From NCBI RefSeq assembly GCF_018320785.1, contig NC_054869.1, positions 18,052,698 to 18,116,697 of the forward strand: 64,000 nucleotides of DNA, read 5' to 3'. The translations under genes were made by a program, and so were the position numbers. Shown in pieces: positions 12,601 through 25,199 of this stretch. Position 1 is the stretch's first letter, and each line of letters begins with the position of its first letter. This stretch comes from Cheilinus undulatus. Its lineage: Eukaryota > Chordata > Actinopteri > Labriformes > Labridae. Under the pieces are notes generated by a model that saw nothing but the letters and a program-made list of their open reading frames with translations, did no database searches and was not told the DNA's origin.

Positions 12601-14371
12601 AAACTCTGGGAACTCTGAACTCTGTTAAATATAGCTTAGGGTTAGTTTTACGCCCTGTCATGATCAGCTGACGGCCAGCTGATTCCAATTATTGTCTCCC
12701 AGCTCTCACAGCCAATCACAGATCTTCCTGTCAACAAGAAGACCTCTTTCTCACTAATGCCTGCTTACATCAATGCTGATTAACCACTCTGGTGCTGGCA
12801 AACTTAACCTCCTCCACCCCAGCCTCCTCCTTTCTAACCTGAAGCTAGTTGCACCTTCATATTCAGTTTCATGCTGCTACAGAGTAAATTGCTGCTGATC
12901 TAATATTCATTTTGTTAAACAGGCATTGTCATTAATGTATCTGGCCATATGGGGGTTTCTAGTAATGCACTGCCTGGAAAGCATACTGCTTGACTAACTT
13001 AGGGAGTATCTGAGCCTTCTTCGCCAAGTAAAACTATATACTCATTTTGCAGCGTTTAATTGTAGACAGGAATAACTTGGTTTTGGAGTTGTGACATCAC
13101 ACTGCGCACCATTTTCTCCTATGTCTGATGTCACCGGTGTTTGACATTATCACTTTTGTTTACATGGCAACAGCAGATGCTTAACTTGTGCTGGTGTTAA
13201 TGTTGCAGCTGAACTTTTGACATGCTTACACACACAAAGTTCGCTCTCCCACTATGCTGATAAACAGAGATGCCTCAAGGGACCTCAGAAGTCACTGCTG
13301 CTTCATACAACTCTCCAAAGACACCCCACTTCTTAAGTTGAATTTTTAGGATGAGACCTGGTTGGGTGTGTGGGTCTTTGAACTTTCAGCTTTGAAAATG
13401 GTCTGTGCAGAGGAGCAGCAAGAAAAATGTTTGCACATCAGGGACGTTATTACTATCTGTGAGCGAGCTGCTTTAGCCGCACAGTGAAGGATTGACCACA
13501 TGACAGTATGTTTTGGTGTTTTTGCAAACGTAGCGTGAATGGACAGGATAGCTTTTGCAAATGCAGTAGGAAAACCTCAGTTTCTAGAAATATCTGTCTA
13601 TGTGTAGACTAGGCCTCAGACCACATCTCCAGCCATTGAACCTTGTAGAAACCCAAAAAATACACAACACAGTGCCAACATAAGCACACTACACTTATAA
13701 CAATAAACCATGACACATACATGCCAAAGTTTGGTTGTCTTATTGGAAGAAATTTGATTTTTTTTGTATCCAGTTATCTTGACATTTTTGGCCCAGTGTC
13801 GATGTTATGTACCAAAAAGTTTGAACTCCGACACTTCTGAGATACCCTGTGCACATACAAACAAACAAACAAACAAATAAAACCACTGTTGTAAACTTCT
13901 TCCTCTAGGCTTGTTCTTGTTGAACTCCCACATTGAGAAAGTTCTCATGCAGTAGTAGAAATCCATAACAGTTGTAGACTTTATACATAAGAGATGTGAT
14001 ACCATCTGTACAGTTACCACTCATGTTTACTATACTGTACATAGTCAGTCTCTGTTGTTTGACCGATAATGAGAGGCTTTGTTTGATTGCTCTCTTACAT
14101 CAGAGTCAGTCTGCTCCTTATTACCACGACAGGCTAGATAAACTCTCTGATAACACATATTATCGCATATTAAAAGGGTTCCATAATACTTTATTGGTAT
14201 GAATGGGACTGATAATCAGTGATGGAAACACTTCTTGCACTGAAATAATGAAACTTCAGAAACTGAGGATAAAGCATGAAGACCAGAGTCATTCACATCT
14301 ACTGCATAAAAACTAATCACAAGGAATATGGTATTGCTGGATAAAAGTGTAACTTTCTGTCTGTTTTTCAG
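9689..14371 (+). other. adgrv1: last adgrv1 intron, no gene recognised
   Basis: A 4.7-kb intron between the last two coding exons. I see no gene and no well-defined transposon. Short open frames, such as the one on the other strand at 11746-12030, show no family signature. A small (AAAC)n run sits at about 13858-13878. The final acceptor is ctgtttttcag at 14361-14371. Confidence 0.75.
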
Positions 14372-14490
14372 GGACCGGCCTTAACGTGAGCGATAACGAG
14401 TCCATCCCTGGAAGCCACGATGGAGGGAGCGTCACAAACTCTCAAATAGTGGAGCTGAGGCGCATCCCGATCGCAGACACGCACCTCTAA
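14372..14490 (+). CDS. adgrv1: Adhesion GPCR V1, last coding exon with C-terminal PDZ ligand
   Basis: The exon enters at phase 1 and ends with TAA at 14488-14490. It encodes GLNVSDNES, a Gly/Ser linker, then [16 protein letters not shown] and stop. The terminal DTHL is the class I PDZ-binding motif by which VLGR1 is known to bind whirlin and harmonin; usherin ends in the same four residues. Full conservation of the ligand argues that the gene is functional. Confidence 0.95.
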
Positions 14491-14805
14491 CCTCATACAC
14501 TCCTTCTGTTCTCTATATCAGATGAAACTACAGCACAGTATTTTTATATTACAAGAGGCTTTTGCACTAAAATGGTTTTTGGATAGAACATTTTCTACTA
14601 GATGTTTGATACTGTATGTGATTTTTACTGTATATCTGTTTTTTATATATATATGAAGCTATACATAAATGTTTTACTAAATTAATTTTTCATGTACCGT
14701 TGGAGTTGTTTCTGAATGTATATTTGAACTTTTTTTCTGTAGAGCTCAAGCGACTCAGCTGCACTGCTGGAATAACATTGTTAATAAATGATTTTAAATG
14801 TTTTT
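14491..14805 (+). other. adgrv1: adgrv1 3' UTR with polyadenylation signal
   Basis: AT-rich sequence after the stop codon with AATAAA at 14783-14788 in 'ttaataaatg' and a T/G-rich stretch just after it. This gives a 3' UTR of roughly 300 bases. Assignment of the end is inference from the signal. Confidence 0.6.
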
Positions 14806-17440
14806 ATTTGGCTTTGGGTGCTTGTGTAAAAAGAGGCAGTTTGGGGGTCTTTGTTGATTATGTAAGTGGGTTTTCAAAGGGTCATTGGTCACAGTTTTAT
14901 TGCGACTGGTCCGTGTGAATGATCTCTGTTTACAAACTGGCTACTGTCGCTGAAAGAAACTGATAAAAGTCTGAAAAAATGTAAGAAATGCAAAGGCAAG
15001 AAGCATGGAGAGTATTCAAAAGACAGAAATTTTTATGATTTATTTCATTGAAAAGTTGACATTTTAAGAATCAAATCTTCCTCTCTGATCAACTCCGTGA
15101 AGAGTCAGGGTTAAAAGTGCGAGTAAATTTTCTCCTTTAACTTTGACAGCAGCTTTGAACCTCCTGGAATCCAGCGCCTACTTGACCCACGCTACCACCT
15201 TTGACTTCTGACCAGCACCCGTCAGACCTCTGAACTTCATTACTGGTTTTCCTGAGAGGCTGCTACTTTTACGGCACGAAATAGAGATGGAGGAATGCAG
15301 GAGAACAGGAGGAGATAAGTGTGCTGCTTGAACTCATGAAAGACACAAGAAAGTTGTTTATCTTTAATACCCACCACATACAGTAGTAACTCCATACTTC
15401 CTCCTGCAGGGAAGTTGGCCTAAGACTTAAAAGTGGAGAAAAAGAAGAGGGAAGAATTACTGAGTTATTCTTCTTTCTCACAGAAAGTAGTCTATTTTCA
15501 TTTAGGAAGTGAGCCAGGGCCACTGTTTCGTAGCGCTGGAATCTATAAAACATATCGATCGTGCTCTACATACTCGATGTAGTGAGAGAGTTGGTTTCAT
15601 TTTTTCATTTTTTTTCTGTTCATGTCTTTGAGAAAGGAAGCAGCATGCCAGTGTTTTATTCAGAGTCTTATCTGTTTTTTTCCCAATAATACAACGTCTT
15701 TGAGTCTTTCCACCAGGATTTGAAGAAAAACTAATGAGAAAAGAACTCCATTAAACAACAATGTAGCCTGTTTGTCTGTTTACCTCCCTCTAAGAAAGCA
15801 GTTAGGACACAGGCTATTAATTTCCATGCTTTACTGCAGCCAGCGACATCACAGCTCCAAGGTGTTTCCATTATACACCCATTAGAGTAAACTACACTGC
15901 CTGCAGGCTGAATTATGTCATCTTTGTTAATGCTTTGACCAACACTGGTGATTTTTGAAGTCAGGAGAGAATAAGGAAATACACCTGCAGCAATAATGCA
16001 TCAAGATGAGCAGCTCTTTGTTTAGGTCTGCCGATATATATCTGATGTAACTGCTGCATAAAAGTTGCTGACTACAGGGGAATCCAGCACACTTGGCATA
16101 TTCTACAGCATATTTTAGTTACATAATTAACTGCAGTGAGCTCAGTGCAATAACAGTCTTATCTAATGCTGCAGGTTAAGTGTCTGAGCAGATACCAGGC
16201 TTCGATTAGTTTACAGCCAAGAGTTAGATGAGACAAATCAATAACAAAGTCCACCTAAGAAAAGCAATACTTCTCTAGAACTTAGCCTCCAGCACTTTCC
16301 AGATGCTCCAAAGATCAGCAATAACACTCTTACATCTAAATATTTAAATACTCATAAAAGAACAATTCTTTAAGCTTCAAGGTCACAGACAAAAGGGAAT
16401 CAGCTCTTGATGACTGTGAGATGTCTCAACATTTTATCTGATTTGTGTGGCAGTGATTTGGCTACTGATATGAAAGTAATAAAAGTTTCCCATAAGCACT
16501 TTGCAGAGTCTTATGTGATGTGCAATGATTCATCAAAAGTCTTCAATCTTTCAGAAATCTCACTTTAAGCTGCAAAATAAACAGCCCCAGCAAACAGTTT
16601 CATGTCCAAACGTAGCAGCCCCTCTCTCAGAGACAGCCAGCCTGAGGACAGCGTGTTAATATTGAAGACCTTGGTCGCTTCTGTGTGCCTTTTCTATCTG
16701 TGTGCGCTGATAAGAAATCAAATGAGCAGGAAACAGCTGATCTACACTCTTCTGCAGTCTGTATGTTTTGATTCTCTGATGATGAGTCTGCATTTCTTAC
16801 TGTGAGTGAATCATCATCTCCTCAGCGCAATGTCAGACAAAATAAAAGAGGGAAGACGACAAGATCAGGAGGATAAATAGAGCAGAGAATCTCATTGCTC
16901 ATCTCCTATTTTAGGAGCTGTCAGTGATCTCTCTTTAACGTCTTCCTCTGGCTTGTTGAGAAAGTTATAGAGTTACTTCTCTTTTAGAAAAGATGAAGTT
17001 ACCCCATCAGACAAAAAGAAAAGACATGTTTATTTTTATACTTTCAGTGATGTTCAGTTGAAGTTTATTATGACAGCAACAGTCTCATCTCATTCTTGCA
17101 ATTCAAAGGGAAGGGCGTGATTTCCTGTAACCTTATAATGTCATCTTTCTCTGTTTTCACAAAGCCTTTTATTCAATAATAAAAGTAAGAAAACCCGCCC
17201 TTATTCTGCCAGACTGTGGATGAATATGCAGTTTCGGTAAATAACAAAAGTCAGACCTTTAAATAGAATATGCAATACAATCAGTGACCTCAATAAAGAG
17301 GCTGAGATCCACCTGAAAAGTTTTGCGTCAAACTATTGTCTTTGGTTAAATCAAGACCACATCCAAAATGCAGACTGTGAATAGCAGAAGGTGTTGTGCT
17401 CTTTGTCTCTCCTGATACCCTAATGTCTGGAAAACACAGT
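14806..17440. other. intergenic, nothing recognised
   Basis: AT-rich spacer downstream of adgrv1. Short open frames (for example 15269-15553 on the - strand and 16602-16805 on the + strand) have no recognisable domains, and no repeat family was identified by eye. Confidence 0.6.
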
Positions 17441-17446
17441 GAAAGT

Positions 17447-18445
17447 ACCCTTTTGGATGCCAATATAGAGCATGAAACATGATAAATTCCATTACAGGTG
17501 CCCTCTCAGTGGGCAAAAAGTGATAGAGGGCCCTTCAGGGTGCCTCCCTAATGGGCAACTCATGACAAAGTGCCCTGCAGGGAGTTCTTCCAGTAGAGAT
17601 GGAATAAGGCGTCTTCAAGGATAACATCGCAGTAAAAGTAAAGCAAAAGTGATAACATGTCCTTGATCATTTCTAAAAGTGGGCGATACTAATAAAGTGC
17701 CCTCCAAGAAGCCTTTCCAAAAAGGCTAACCCACACAGGATAAAGTTTCCTCTAGGATAACCTCCCAGTGGGCAATACTGATTAAGTGCACAAGTCAAAG
17801 GGCAGTACATAACAAAGTCCCCTCGGGTTTTGCCTCACGTGGACAAAATTGTGTAAATTGCCCTTGAGTATACCATTCCAGTGGACAAAATATGATAACC
17901 CACCAAGGGTGTCCTCCTAGTGGGAAACACATGGCAAAGTGCATGAAATAAAGTGCCCTTAAGAGTACCACACTAGTGAACAAAATGTGACATAGTGCCC
18001 TCGAGGATCCTTTAACAGTGGACACCAGTGTCTTCTCTTGGACAATATGTGAGGGTGTGTTCTTGTTAGACAAAGTGCAAGAAAATGTCCTAAAGGGTGC
18101 CTTCTCATAGGGCAAAATGTGGTGAAGTACCCTTAAGGGTACCATACTAGTGAACAAAATGTGACATAGTGCCCTTTAAGATCCTTTAACAGTGGACAAC
18201 AGTGTCTTCTCGTTGGAAATATGTGATAATGCGCCATTAAGGGTGCCTTCTTATTGGAAAAAATGTGAAAACGGGTCCTCACAGGTGCCTTCTTGTTAGA
18301 CAAAGTGTAAGAAAATGTCCTAAAGGGTGCCTACTCATAGGACAAAACGTGATAAAGTGCCCTTAAGGTGGCCTTCTCATTGGACAGAATGTTATAAAGT
18401 GTCATTAGATGTGCTGTTTCATTAGACAAAATGAGATAAAGTGCC
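17447..18445. repeat. minisatellite, about 42-bp unit with higher-order repeats
   Basis: A degenerate tandem array of roughly twenty units. The unit reads approximately 'aaagtgcccttaagggtgcc' followed by 'ttctcattggacaaaatgtgat', about 42 bases, and contains the palindrome cccttaaggg. Units near 18350-18400 are the clearest. A multi-unit block beginning near 17956 ('cccttaagagtacca') recurs near 18130 ('cccttaagggtacca'), so a higher-order period of about 174 bases overlies the basic unit. The left half is more diverged than the right half. Confidence 0.8.
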
Positions 18446-21130
18446 TTTCTCTACTATTACCAAGCTCCACTCCCACACTGCCAGCAACAGCTGCTTCAGT
18501 AAATCTTTCATTCTCTTAACTGAATCTGATCAAGACCAAGCTCAGGAACAGATGAGGGGATGACAGGTTCTCTGAGCCTACGCTACTATCCACTGAGAGG
18601 GACTTTGACATTGACACAAACAAGGTCAGTGATATCTTCAAACACATGGCCAAAAGCAGAACTCTACTCTGATTACAGCACCAGCTACCCTTTCCCTTAC
18701 TAAGCTCCCTGGTATAGAAGTCATGTTCACTGACATCCTTACGTGTTTTTGTGAAATAACTGAATAATTCATAATGTCTTGTCTGTTTTTATCTCAGAGA
18801 TGTAGTAGGTGTAATCACTTTTTAAAAGTCTTAAGACAAATCAGTCTTAAGAAAAATTGTAGCCAGGGTTTCTAAGTATTCCGCCATAATTGTATTTACA
18901 AATGTCCTGAGTCTGCCAGTGGTGCTGAGGGAGAAAAAATTAAAGACAACAGAAGTCTATGAACCCACTGCTTTGTAGGATACCAGTTCTTCTTTTCTGA
19001 CCTCTTTAAGCTGATACCTAATGGAGAATATTTTACAATTATGGAGAAAGTACATGAAAAGGTATCATTGCCGTCCATGTCCAGTACATGTTGTTTGCTC
19101 ACCGTGTACTAGACTGAATCTAATCACTGTAAACATGCCTTATTAGGAGTAACTTGGCAGTGTAGGTGTAATGAGATCAACCAATCAGCTCGCTGTGACG
19201 TCTGTTTGATTATCAATAACTTGCTTGCAGGTAATTTGAAGGGCATGGAGGCTGATTTTAAGGATTTAACTCACCATAGGGCCCTATGAGGCTATCAAGA
19301 CTAGATCTGCAGCATTGCGTCACATTTGTACCTCACAGAATGTACTGTCATGCATGCATAGATTACATTATTGATTAAGTTTGGTAAGCATGCATGACAG
19401 ACTTTGAAGCATTTTGCAGAATAGAGCATGAAAGAGGCTGAAAAAGCTGAGACAGCCCTTCTGTCCACTTTTACAACCTGAGAATACGATCAGGTTCAAG
19501 TGTAGATGATTTATGCTGCTAGTAAGCATTTGTGAATTTGTGTTTCTCGCACATGAACCACGCTTGTTCTCCCTTTACATTCCCCAGACTCCTGCCAGAC
19601 TGTCCTGAAACACACCGCAGAGAGAGCAGGTAGTACTCAGAGTCAGCAGAAGCTCCATTCATAAGTGCAATGCAGAGATGTTACATAACCTGAGGAGAGA
19701 GGACAGAGAGACTCAAACTAAAGTAAACATGTATAAACCAGGGTGCTGATGAGAGAGTGCTTTTGGGCATGTGTTTGCATAAAGCTCTCTTCACCTTTAT
19801 CATCATCATCCAATGAGGGAAAATACACACACTGAGGACAGAATGCAAATATGTACCCACATCAGTGAACATATATGTGTACATGTTATTATGCCTATCA
19901 CTAAGATCCTAAATGATCACCTCTCTGTAATGAGACCACAGTGCTTCTCTTCTCTGAGACCATCTTGTCATCCACGATCATTTATGTCTCACTCGTCACC
20001 CAGAAAATGTGTCTGACATCACCAACAACTCATGGAGGGTGTCTAGTGACTTCAGGAGTGCCAGTTATGTCACACTGCTTGAAGTTTGAGTGGGCTTATG
20101 TGTTTATTTTTGGGTGATTAGACAAAGACTGTGGCCTTTTACAGCCAAATATGGAAATACACGAGTCCTTCATCAACCTTGTTGTTCAAAAACGTGGCAG
20201 GATAAAGAGTGTCAATCACAGAAGCACTCTTCATGATGCTAGCGAAAACATTAAATAAAAGACTGTATTGTGTTATAGATTATGGATTACAATTATGGAC
20301 TTGTCCTGATGATGAAGGGGAGGGCAATATGGACTGGTTATCCTTCAGACAGAACTTTAGGTATGGCAAACGATTAAAAGATAATGAGCAAATGCTGTTC
20401 TATTGGTAGGTGTCAGGACAGATGTCACTGATGTCCAACTAGACGACGATGTAAAACAAAAAAAGTTAACTCATGGTAATGTTGTTGTGTTCCCGATGCT
20501 CATGTGTTCCCGATGTAGTCAGGCCAAAATCTGACTGGGTTTTTGTAGACTGAGCCAGCCTGAAGACACATCTGAATTTTTTCATCCTGCAAACATAGTT
20601 GTAGGATGTAAAAACACAAGAAGAATTGAGAGAAATTCACAATAAATGATAGATCCATATGAGTCAGCAGCTCAGGATGACGAACAACCACCAGTCACAT
20701 ATCCAGGCATTTATCAACTGCCTTGTGTTGAACTGTTGTGTGCTTACATTCTGCATTAGTTTAGATATATAATACTTTGAAAGCTCATCAGTGGAGTTGC
20801 ATACAAGATCCTGCAAACTCCCAGGGCTGCAACACCAGTTCTCTTAAAGCTAAGGTGACACTCTCTGTGGCTCAGACCACACAGAAGCCTTTATAGAAAA
20901 TATCATTTACATGCAATGGGTAGGTATGACTAAAATTCTGAGGATCCTCGACTTTGGAACTGTCTTCCATCCCTCCTTGACTTTGAAAAATAGCAACTAA
21001 ATTTACATAGTAACATTGATCTACAGTTATAGTGGGAAGGTGGCACAAGCTCTGCTGTGATAGCACAGACCGTTCTCTATTATGTGATGTGTGTATTGTT
21101 TCTTAATTTGTTTGTGAGAAGGATACAGTG
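18446..21130. other. intergenic, nothing recognised apart from one hairpin
   Basis: No gene or defined transposon is visible. The only structured item noted is the 13-bp inverted repeat at 19345-19400. Confidence 0.6.
19345..19400. repeat. perfect 13-bp inverted repeat, 30-nt loop
   Basis: CTGTCATGCATGC at 19345-19357 and its exact reverse complement GCATGCATGACAG at 19388-19400. It could be a hairpin or chance; there is no coding context. Confidence 0.7.
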
Positions 21131-21179
21131 CTGTGAAACAGAGTTTAATTAAAGTCAAAGTTAAGCTCCATTAAATTAA

Positions 21180-21245
21180 TTTTGACCCCCTCAAAAACGA
21201 GATGCTGCATCTCAAGGGGCTATCCTAAATAAATTGAATTGAATT
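21180..21245 (+). mobile_element. non-LTR retrotransposon or SINE 3' tail
   Basis: 'ctgcatctcaaggggctatc' followed by 'aaataaattgaattgaatta' resembles the 3' end of L2/CR1-type LINEs in fish (a ccttgggg-type motif, then aataaa and a short tandem tail). Upstream coding parts are not recognisable. Confidence 0.35.
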
Positions 21246-21496
21246 ATACACACAGAGAAATCTATTTATTGACAGGGGCATGTCTGACTTTGTTAAAGCA
21301 GACAGCATTATCTACATTTTCTGCTACTTATTGTGGACTATACCTCTGTTGATCTTGCTTACAAGTAAGGGAGCAGCTAAGTGGTTGGAGGTCAAATCAT
21401 GAAAATATGGACAAACTTTAAACCTCCTTACATTCCTTACATACTCTGTGTTTTACTTTTGGCCCAAATGAGATGAACATCATACCTCTAATTCTG

Positions 21497-21771
21497 TGGT
21501 TTCCAACCTTTTTCAGTGGACTGCACTCTACTTTTGTCATATAAATTCTGAAGGAATTTCTTCCTTATACTGTGGAAACTTGTTTTTTACCTCGACAGGA
21601 GATAAGTAATAGTAAATAAGTTGAAATTCAGGAAAACACCCAAAAGTTACTCATAATCCCTGGAAAATTGATGCTTCTGTACACTTTTTTGTCCCTGGCA
21701 CACCTTTGCGAAAAACTGGAATCAGCTTTGCGACCCACTCTTGGACCCCGACCCACCAGTTGGAAACCATC
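21497..21771. mobile_element. MITE-like repeat with TGGTTTCCAAC termini
   Basis: The left end TGGTTTCCAAC near 21499 is the exact reverse complement of GTTGGAAACCA near 21760-21770. The right part 'cgacccactcttggacccc..acccaccagtt' recurs at 33345-33384 in the same orientation. The style suggests a hAT-related non-autonomous element. A target duplication was not found. Confidence 0.5.
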
Positions 21772-24261
21772 GTAGAAAATGTGTACACAAAGCTGTTTGC
21801 TCTTGTGCCCTGAAGTTGGTCAATCACCTCCACTGAATCTCCACTTCATGTTTGGAAAAATATCACTCTCCCCCCTGTGACTTGACTTCAGGGGCTCTGC
21901 AATGATTTAACTGCTAGACATCAGATGCACTTGAGGCGCTGAATGCCAATCGTACTTTCAGGGAGCCCAACATTCACACAGTTTTTATTTGCAGCTGCTC
22001 GCTCTAAGGTCAGATAATGTAACCTTTGGACTCTTTCCGTCCACTGCCTCCAAAGGTCAGCCAAATTAAACGAGAGCCTTGTAGAGGTGTAGCCAAGACG
22101 GCTTGAGCCATAGACATAGACAACATAGATCAATACAGTATGTCAATTGAAATAGTCAGGTTTATTGATTGAAGTTGAAAAGGCCTGAAATTGAATTCAA
22201 CTGGGGGGATTTAATCATAAAGAGACAGACTTCCTTAGTAGTTTCTTCAACATCTGCTTGTTTTTGTGCCATGTTACAGTAGGCACGACGTGCCCTGTGC
22301 TCTATGAAAACTCAATTCTGAGAAGTGAAAGGCAGCACTGACCAGGGTGGTCTTGCCAACGTGGCTGAGCGAGAGAAATGTTGGATCGTGTGTGGCCGAG
22401 GGGAGTGGACATATCATGTCTGCAAACGACACTGTGGGCTTGTTCTCACCATGCTGTCTGGCTGGCAAAAAACTGGATTGTCCTTTTATAGATGGGGCTT
22501 ATTTGTCTACTTTTAAATGTTTTCATGTGTTTGTTTTGTTTTTTTATGAGTGTATCCTCTGTCTATGAGAACTGGTGTTAAGTTTACATGTGCAAATCTA
22601 TGCAGGCCCATGTGTGAGGGTTACTGTTACAGTATATGTGCTTTCATGTGCTTGAAAGTTGACACTGCAGCTGTGGCCTGCTGGTTGCCATACATACACA
22701 TGTCATTAAGCTCTCCGTTAGCCTGAAATAGTCGTCACGTTCTGTGAGATGACTTGTTTTGCAGCAGGCATCTCTTAGAGTAAGATCTGCAGAAAATAAT
22801 GAATAATCTTGTTCATTATTGCATCAAAGTTGAGCTTAATACTTTGTGTTCTGTTTGCTTGTTGGAAGCAGCACAGGTCGGGTCTGCATGTCAGCACCAT
22901 TGTCACCACACCTAATCGTACTCTCGTGTTCTGACAGCTGTTTAGTGCATGTGTTTGTGTGCAAGTTAGGACTGTTTGCATACTAGTGTCTATGCAGAGA
23001 AGCAGATTACAAGCAGAGCCTCGATTAAGTATTCCAGAGCTGCCAGCTATGTGTGGCAAGGGTAAAGTCGGCCTCAAACTCTCTGATCCCTCGCTCTCTT
23101 TCTCTCTTACTCCCCCCTGCGTTGTTAGGGTGAGCAGGCTGAGACCAGTTCCCGCTTGCCACCCCACCCTCGCTTCTGCTGTGACAGCTCATGGGGGCAT
23201 CCTCTGGTTATTTTTCTGACCACCACATCATCATCAATAACCACTTTACAGTAGACAGAATGATCAGTGGAAGCAGGATTAGAGATTTGTCTTCATCAGA
23301 CATAGAACCAGCCTCCATTTACCATGTTTAGTTTTCCTCCTGTTGGCATCAATTCAGAGTTAATCAGGATGCATTGCCTTGCTGTTTAAATGAGTTAATG
23401 TTTGGCTGGATAGTGAGAACACTTTCTAACCTCAGTGGTGAGGATGCACTCTATAAATACCACAATATTTGCACAATAAGTGGAAATGTGGTTCATCTTG
23501 CAGGCGGATATCACTTACAGCAGCTCTAACAGATAAAAGACAGCTGCTTCAGGATGACAGCGAGGGAAGTGGGGAGAAAACTGCTGGAGTGAAGCAATAC
23601 GTAGGAAAACCAGCGGTGACCTCAGGCGAGAGGCGTGTGACCTTTGCAGAATACAGGATGTGACTCACCAGAGAGAGAAAGTCATTGTGTCACACTGGCT
23701 CCAGTGTGTGTGTGTATGTGTGTAAGTTCAGCCAGACTCGACTGGTTTGATCCAGCAGTTCTTCTTCGACACCATCAGCAGCATGATGCATGAGGCAGAG
23801 CAGCCGGCTGGATCAGGCTGGGACTGCATGAGAACAATATGACTTATTGTTTGTGTGTGCGTGATGAAATGTTAAATGTGAGGCAGATGAGGTCGGACAT
23901 GAGGGCTGTTGCTGCTGAAACTGACTGACCAACAACAGAGTCACTGTAAGGAAGACTTGATCAGAAGCAATGGTTAAATTTCCAGTAATATAAACAAAAA
24001 CTTTAATATAAGTCAATTTTTCACACCGTTTCCATTATTTTCTACTCACATGTGCAAAGAGCTTCACAAACTCCAGACACTAGCCTTTTTCACACAAGCA
24101 CTTTGGGAAATTTCTAGGAAATTTCAGGACATGAAGCCCCTAAAAATCCCTGACTTTCCTGTTCACATACAGTATGTACTTCACAGCAGGTGACGTATGA
24201 GAGGGGAGGAGTCTCAGCAGGACATAAGGATGACATGGAGATGGTGGGTGGCGTTGGAGTA
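21772..24261. other. intergenic, nothing recognised
   Basis: No gene, transposon or tandem repeat stands out. Opposed overlapping open frames near 22775-23219 show no family features. Confidence 0.55.
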
Positions 24262-25197
24262 CGGTGCCTATTAAAAATATTGACCCCATTAGATGTTTTA
24301 CTCTTTTACTGATTTTAAAAAATCAGTCATGATCAATATAATTTGGCTATTTTTAAAAAAGGAACTCTTTAATGTCGAATTGTAATGTCGAATATTCACC
24401 CCTTTCAAGTCAGTATTTAGTAGAGGTAACTTTGCTGCATTCATTTTACCCTCTACCTTTACAAGCCTTCCAGGTCCGGCTGCTGAGAAGCATCCCCACA
24501 GCATGATGCTGCCACCACTGTGCTTCACAGTGGGGATGGTGTTTTTGTGGGGGTGTTCACTGTTTGGTGTCTTCCAAACATAGCATTTTTCCATGAAGCT
24601 TTGACTGGTGAAGGACCCAAGTAACAGTTGTATGCAGAGTCTCTCCCATCTCAGCTGCTGAAGCTTATAACTCCTTCAGAGAGAGGTTTCTTGGCAGCTT
24701 CTCTCACTAGTCTCCTTCTTGCATTGTCAGTCAATTTTTTTGAGGATGGCCTGATCTACGCAGATTTACACATGTGCCATATTTATTCCATTTCTTGTGT
24801 TCTTTTGTCTTTATGGTGTAATGGTAGCCAGTAAAACTGATTAATCAGTAAATGGACCTTCCAGATAAAGGTGTCCTGATACTACAATCCCTTGAGACAC
24901 ATTCACTGAACTCAGGTGATCCCAATTTTAAGATCTGAGAGACTACTAGCAACACTTGGCTGGAACTTAATTAGGTCAGTCACTTTTAAGAGGGTAAATA
25001 TTTATGCAGTCCCTTATTTTACGTGACATATTTTTATTTTATTGACATTACTTTGTAGAAATCTGTTTTCACTTTGACATTAAAGAGTTTCTAATTTATG
25101 TTGTCAAAAAATATGAATTATATTGACTGTGATTGATTTACAAAATCAGTAAAAAGGTAAAACATCTACGAGGGTGAATACTTTTTAATGGTCACCT
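24262..25197 (-). mobile_element. Tc1/mariner-like element, internally degraded, TA-flanked
   Basis: Flanked by TA at 24260-24261 and 25198-25199. The left terminal sequence (ggtgcctattaaaaa, then accccattagatgttttac) matches the reverse complement of the right end (ggtgaccattaaaaa, then accctcgtagatgttttac) over about 45 bases. On the - strand, 24594-24298 encodes a transposase fragment with [20 protein letters not shown] and GKMNAAK, the segment around the first to second catalytic Asp of Tc1 transposases. The reading frame then decays. The rest is non-coding element sequence. Not active. Confidence 0.8.
24298..24594 (-). pseudogene. Tc1-like transposase fragment
   Basis: A 98-codon open remnant showing [20 protein letters not shown], a hallmark of Tc1-family DDE transposases. 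The rest of the roughly 340-residue protein is missing or out of frame: there is no helix-turn-helix part and no intact DDE triad. Confidence 0.8.
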
Positions 25198-25199
25198 TA

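Noticed and set aside
17795-18157. 120-codon minus-strand frame
   Set aside because: Falls entirely within the 42-bp minisatellite and reflects its period (42 is divisible by 3).
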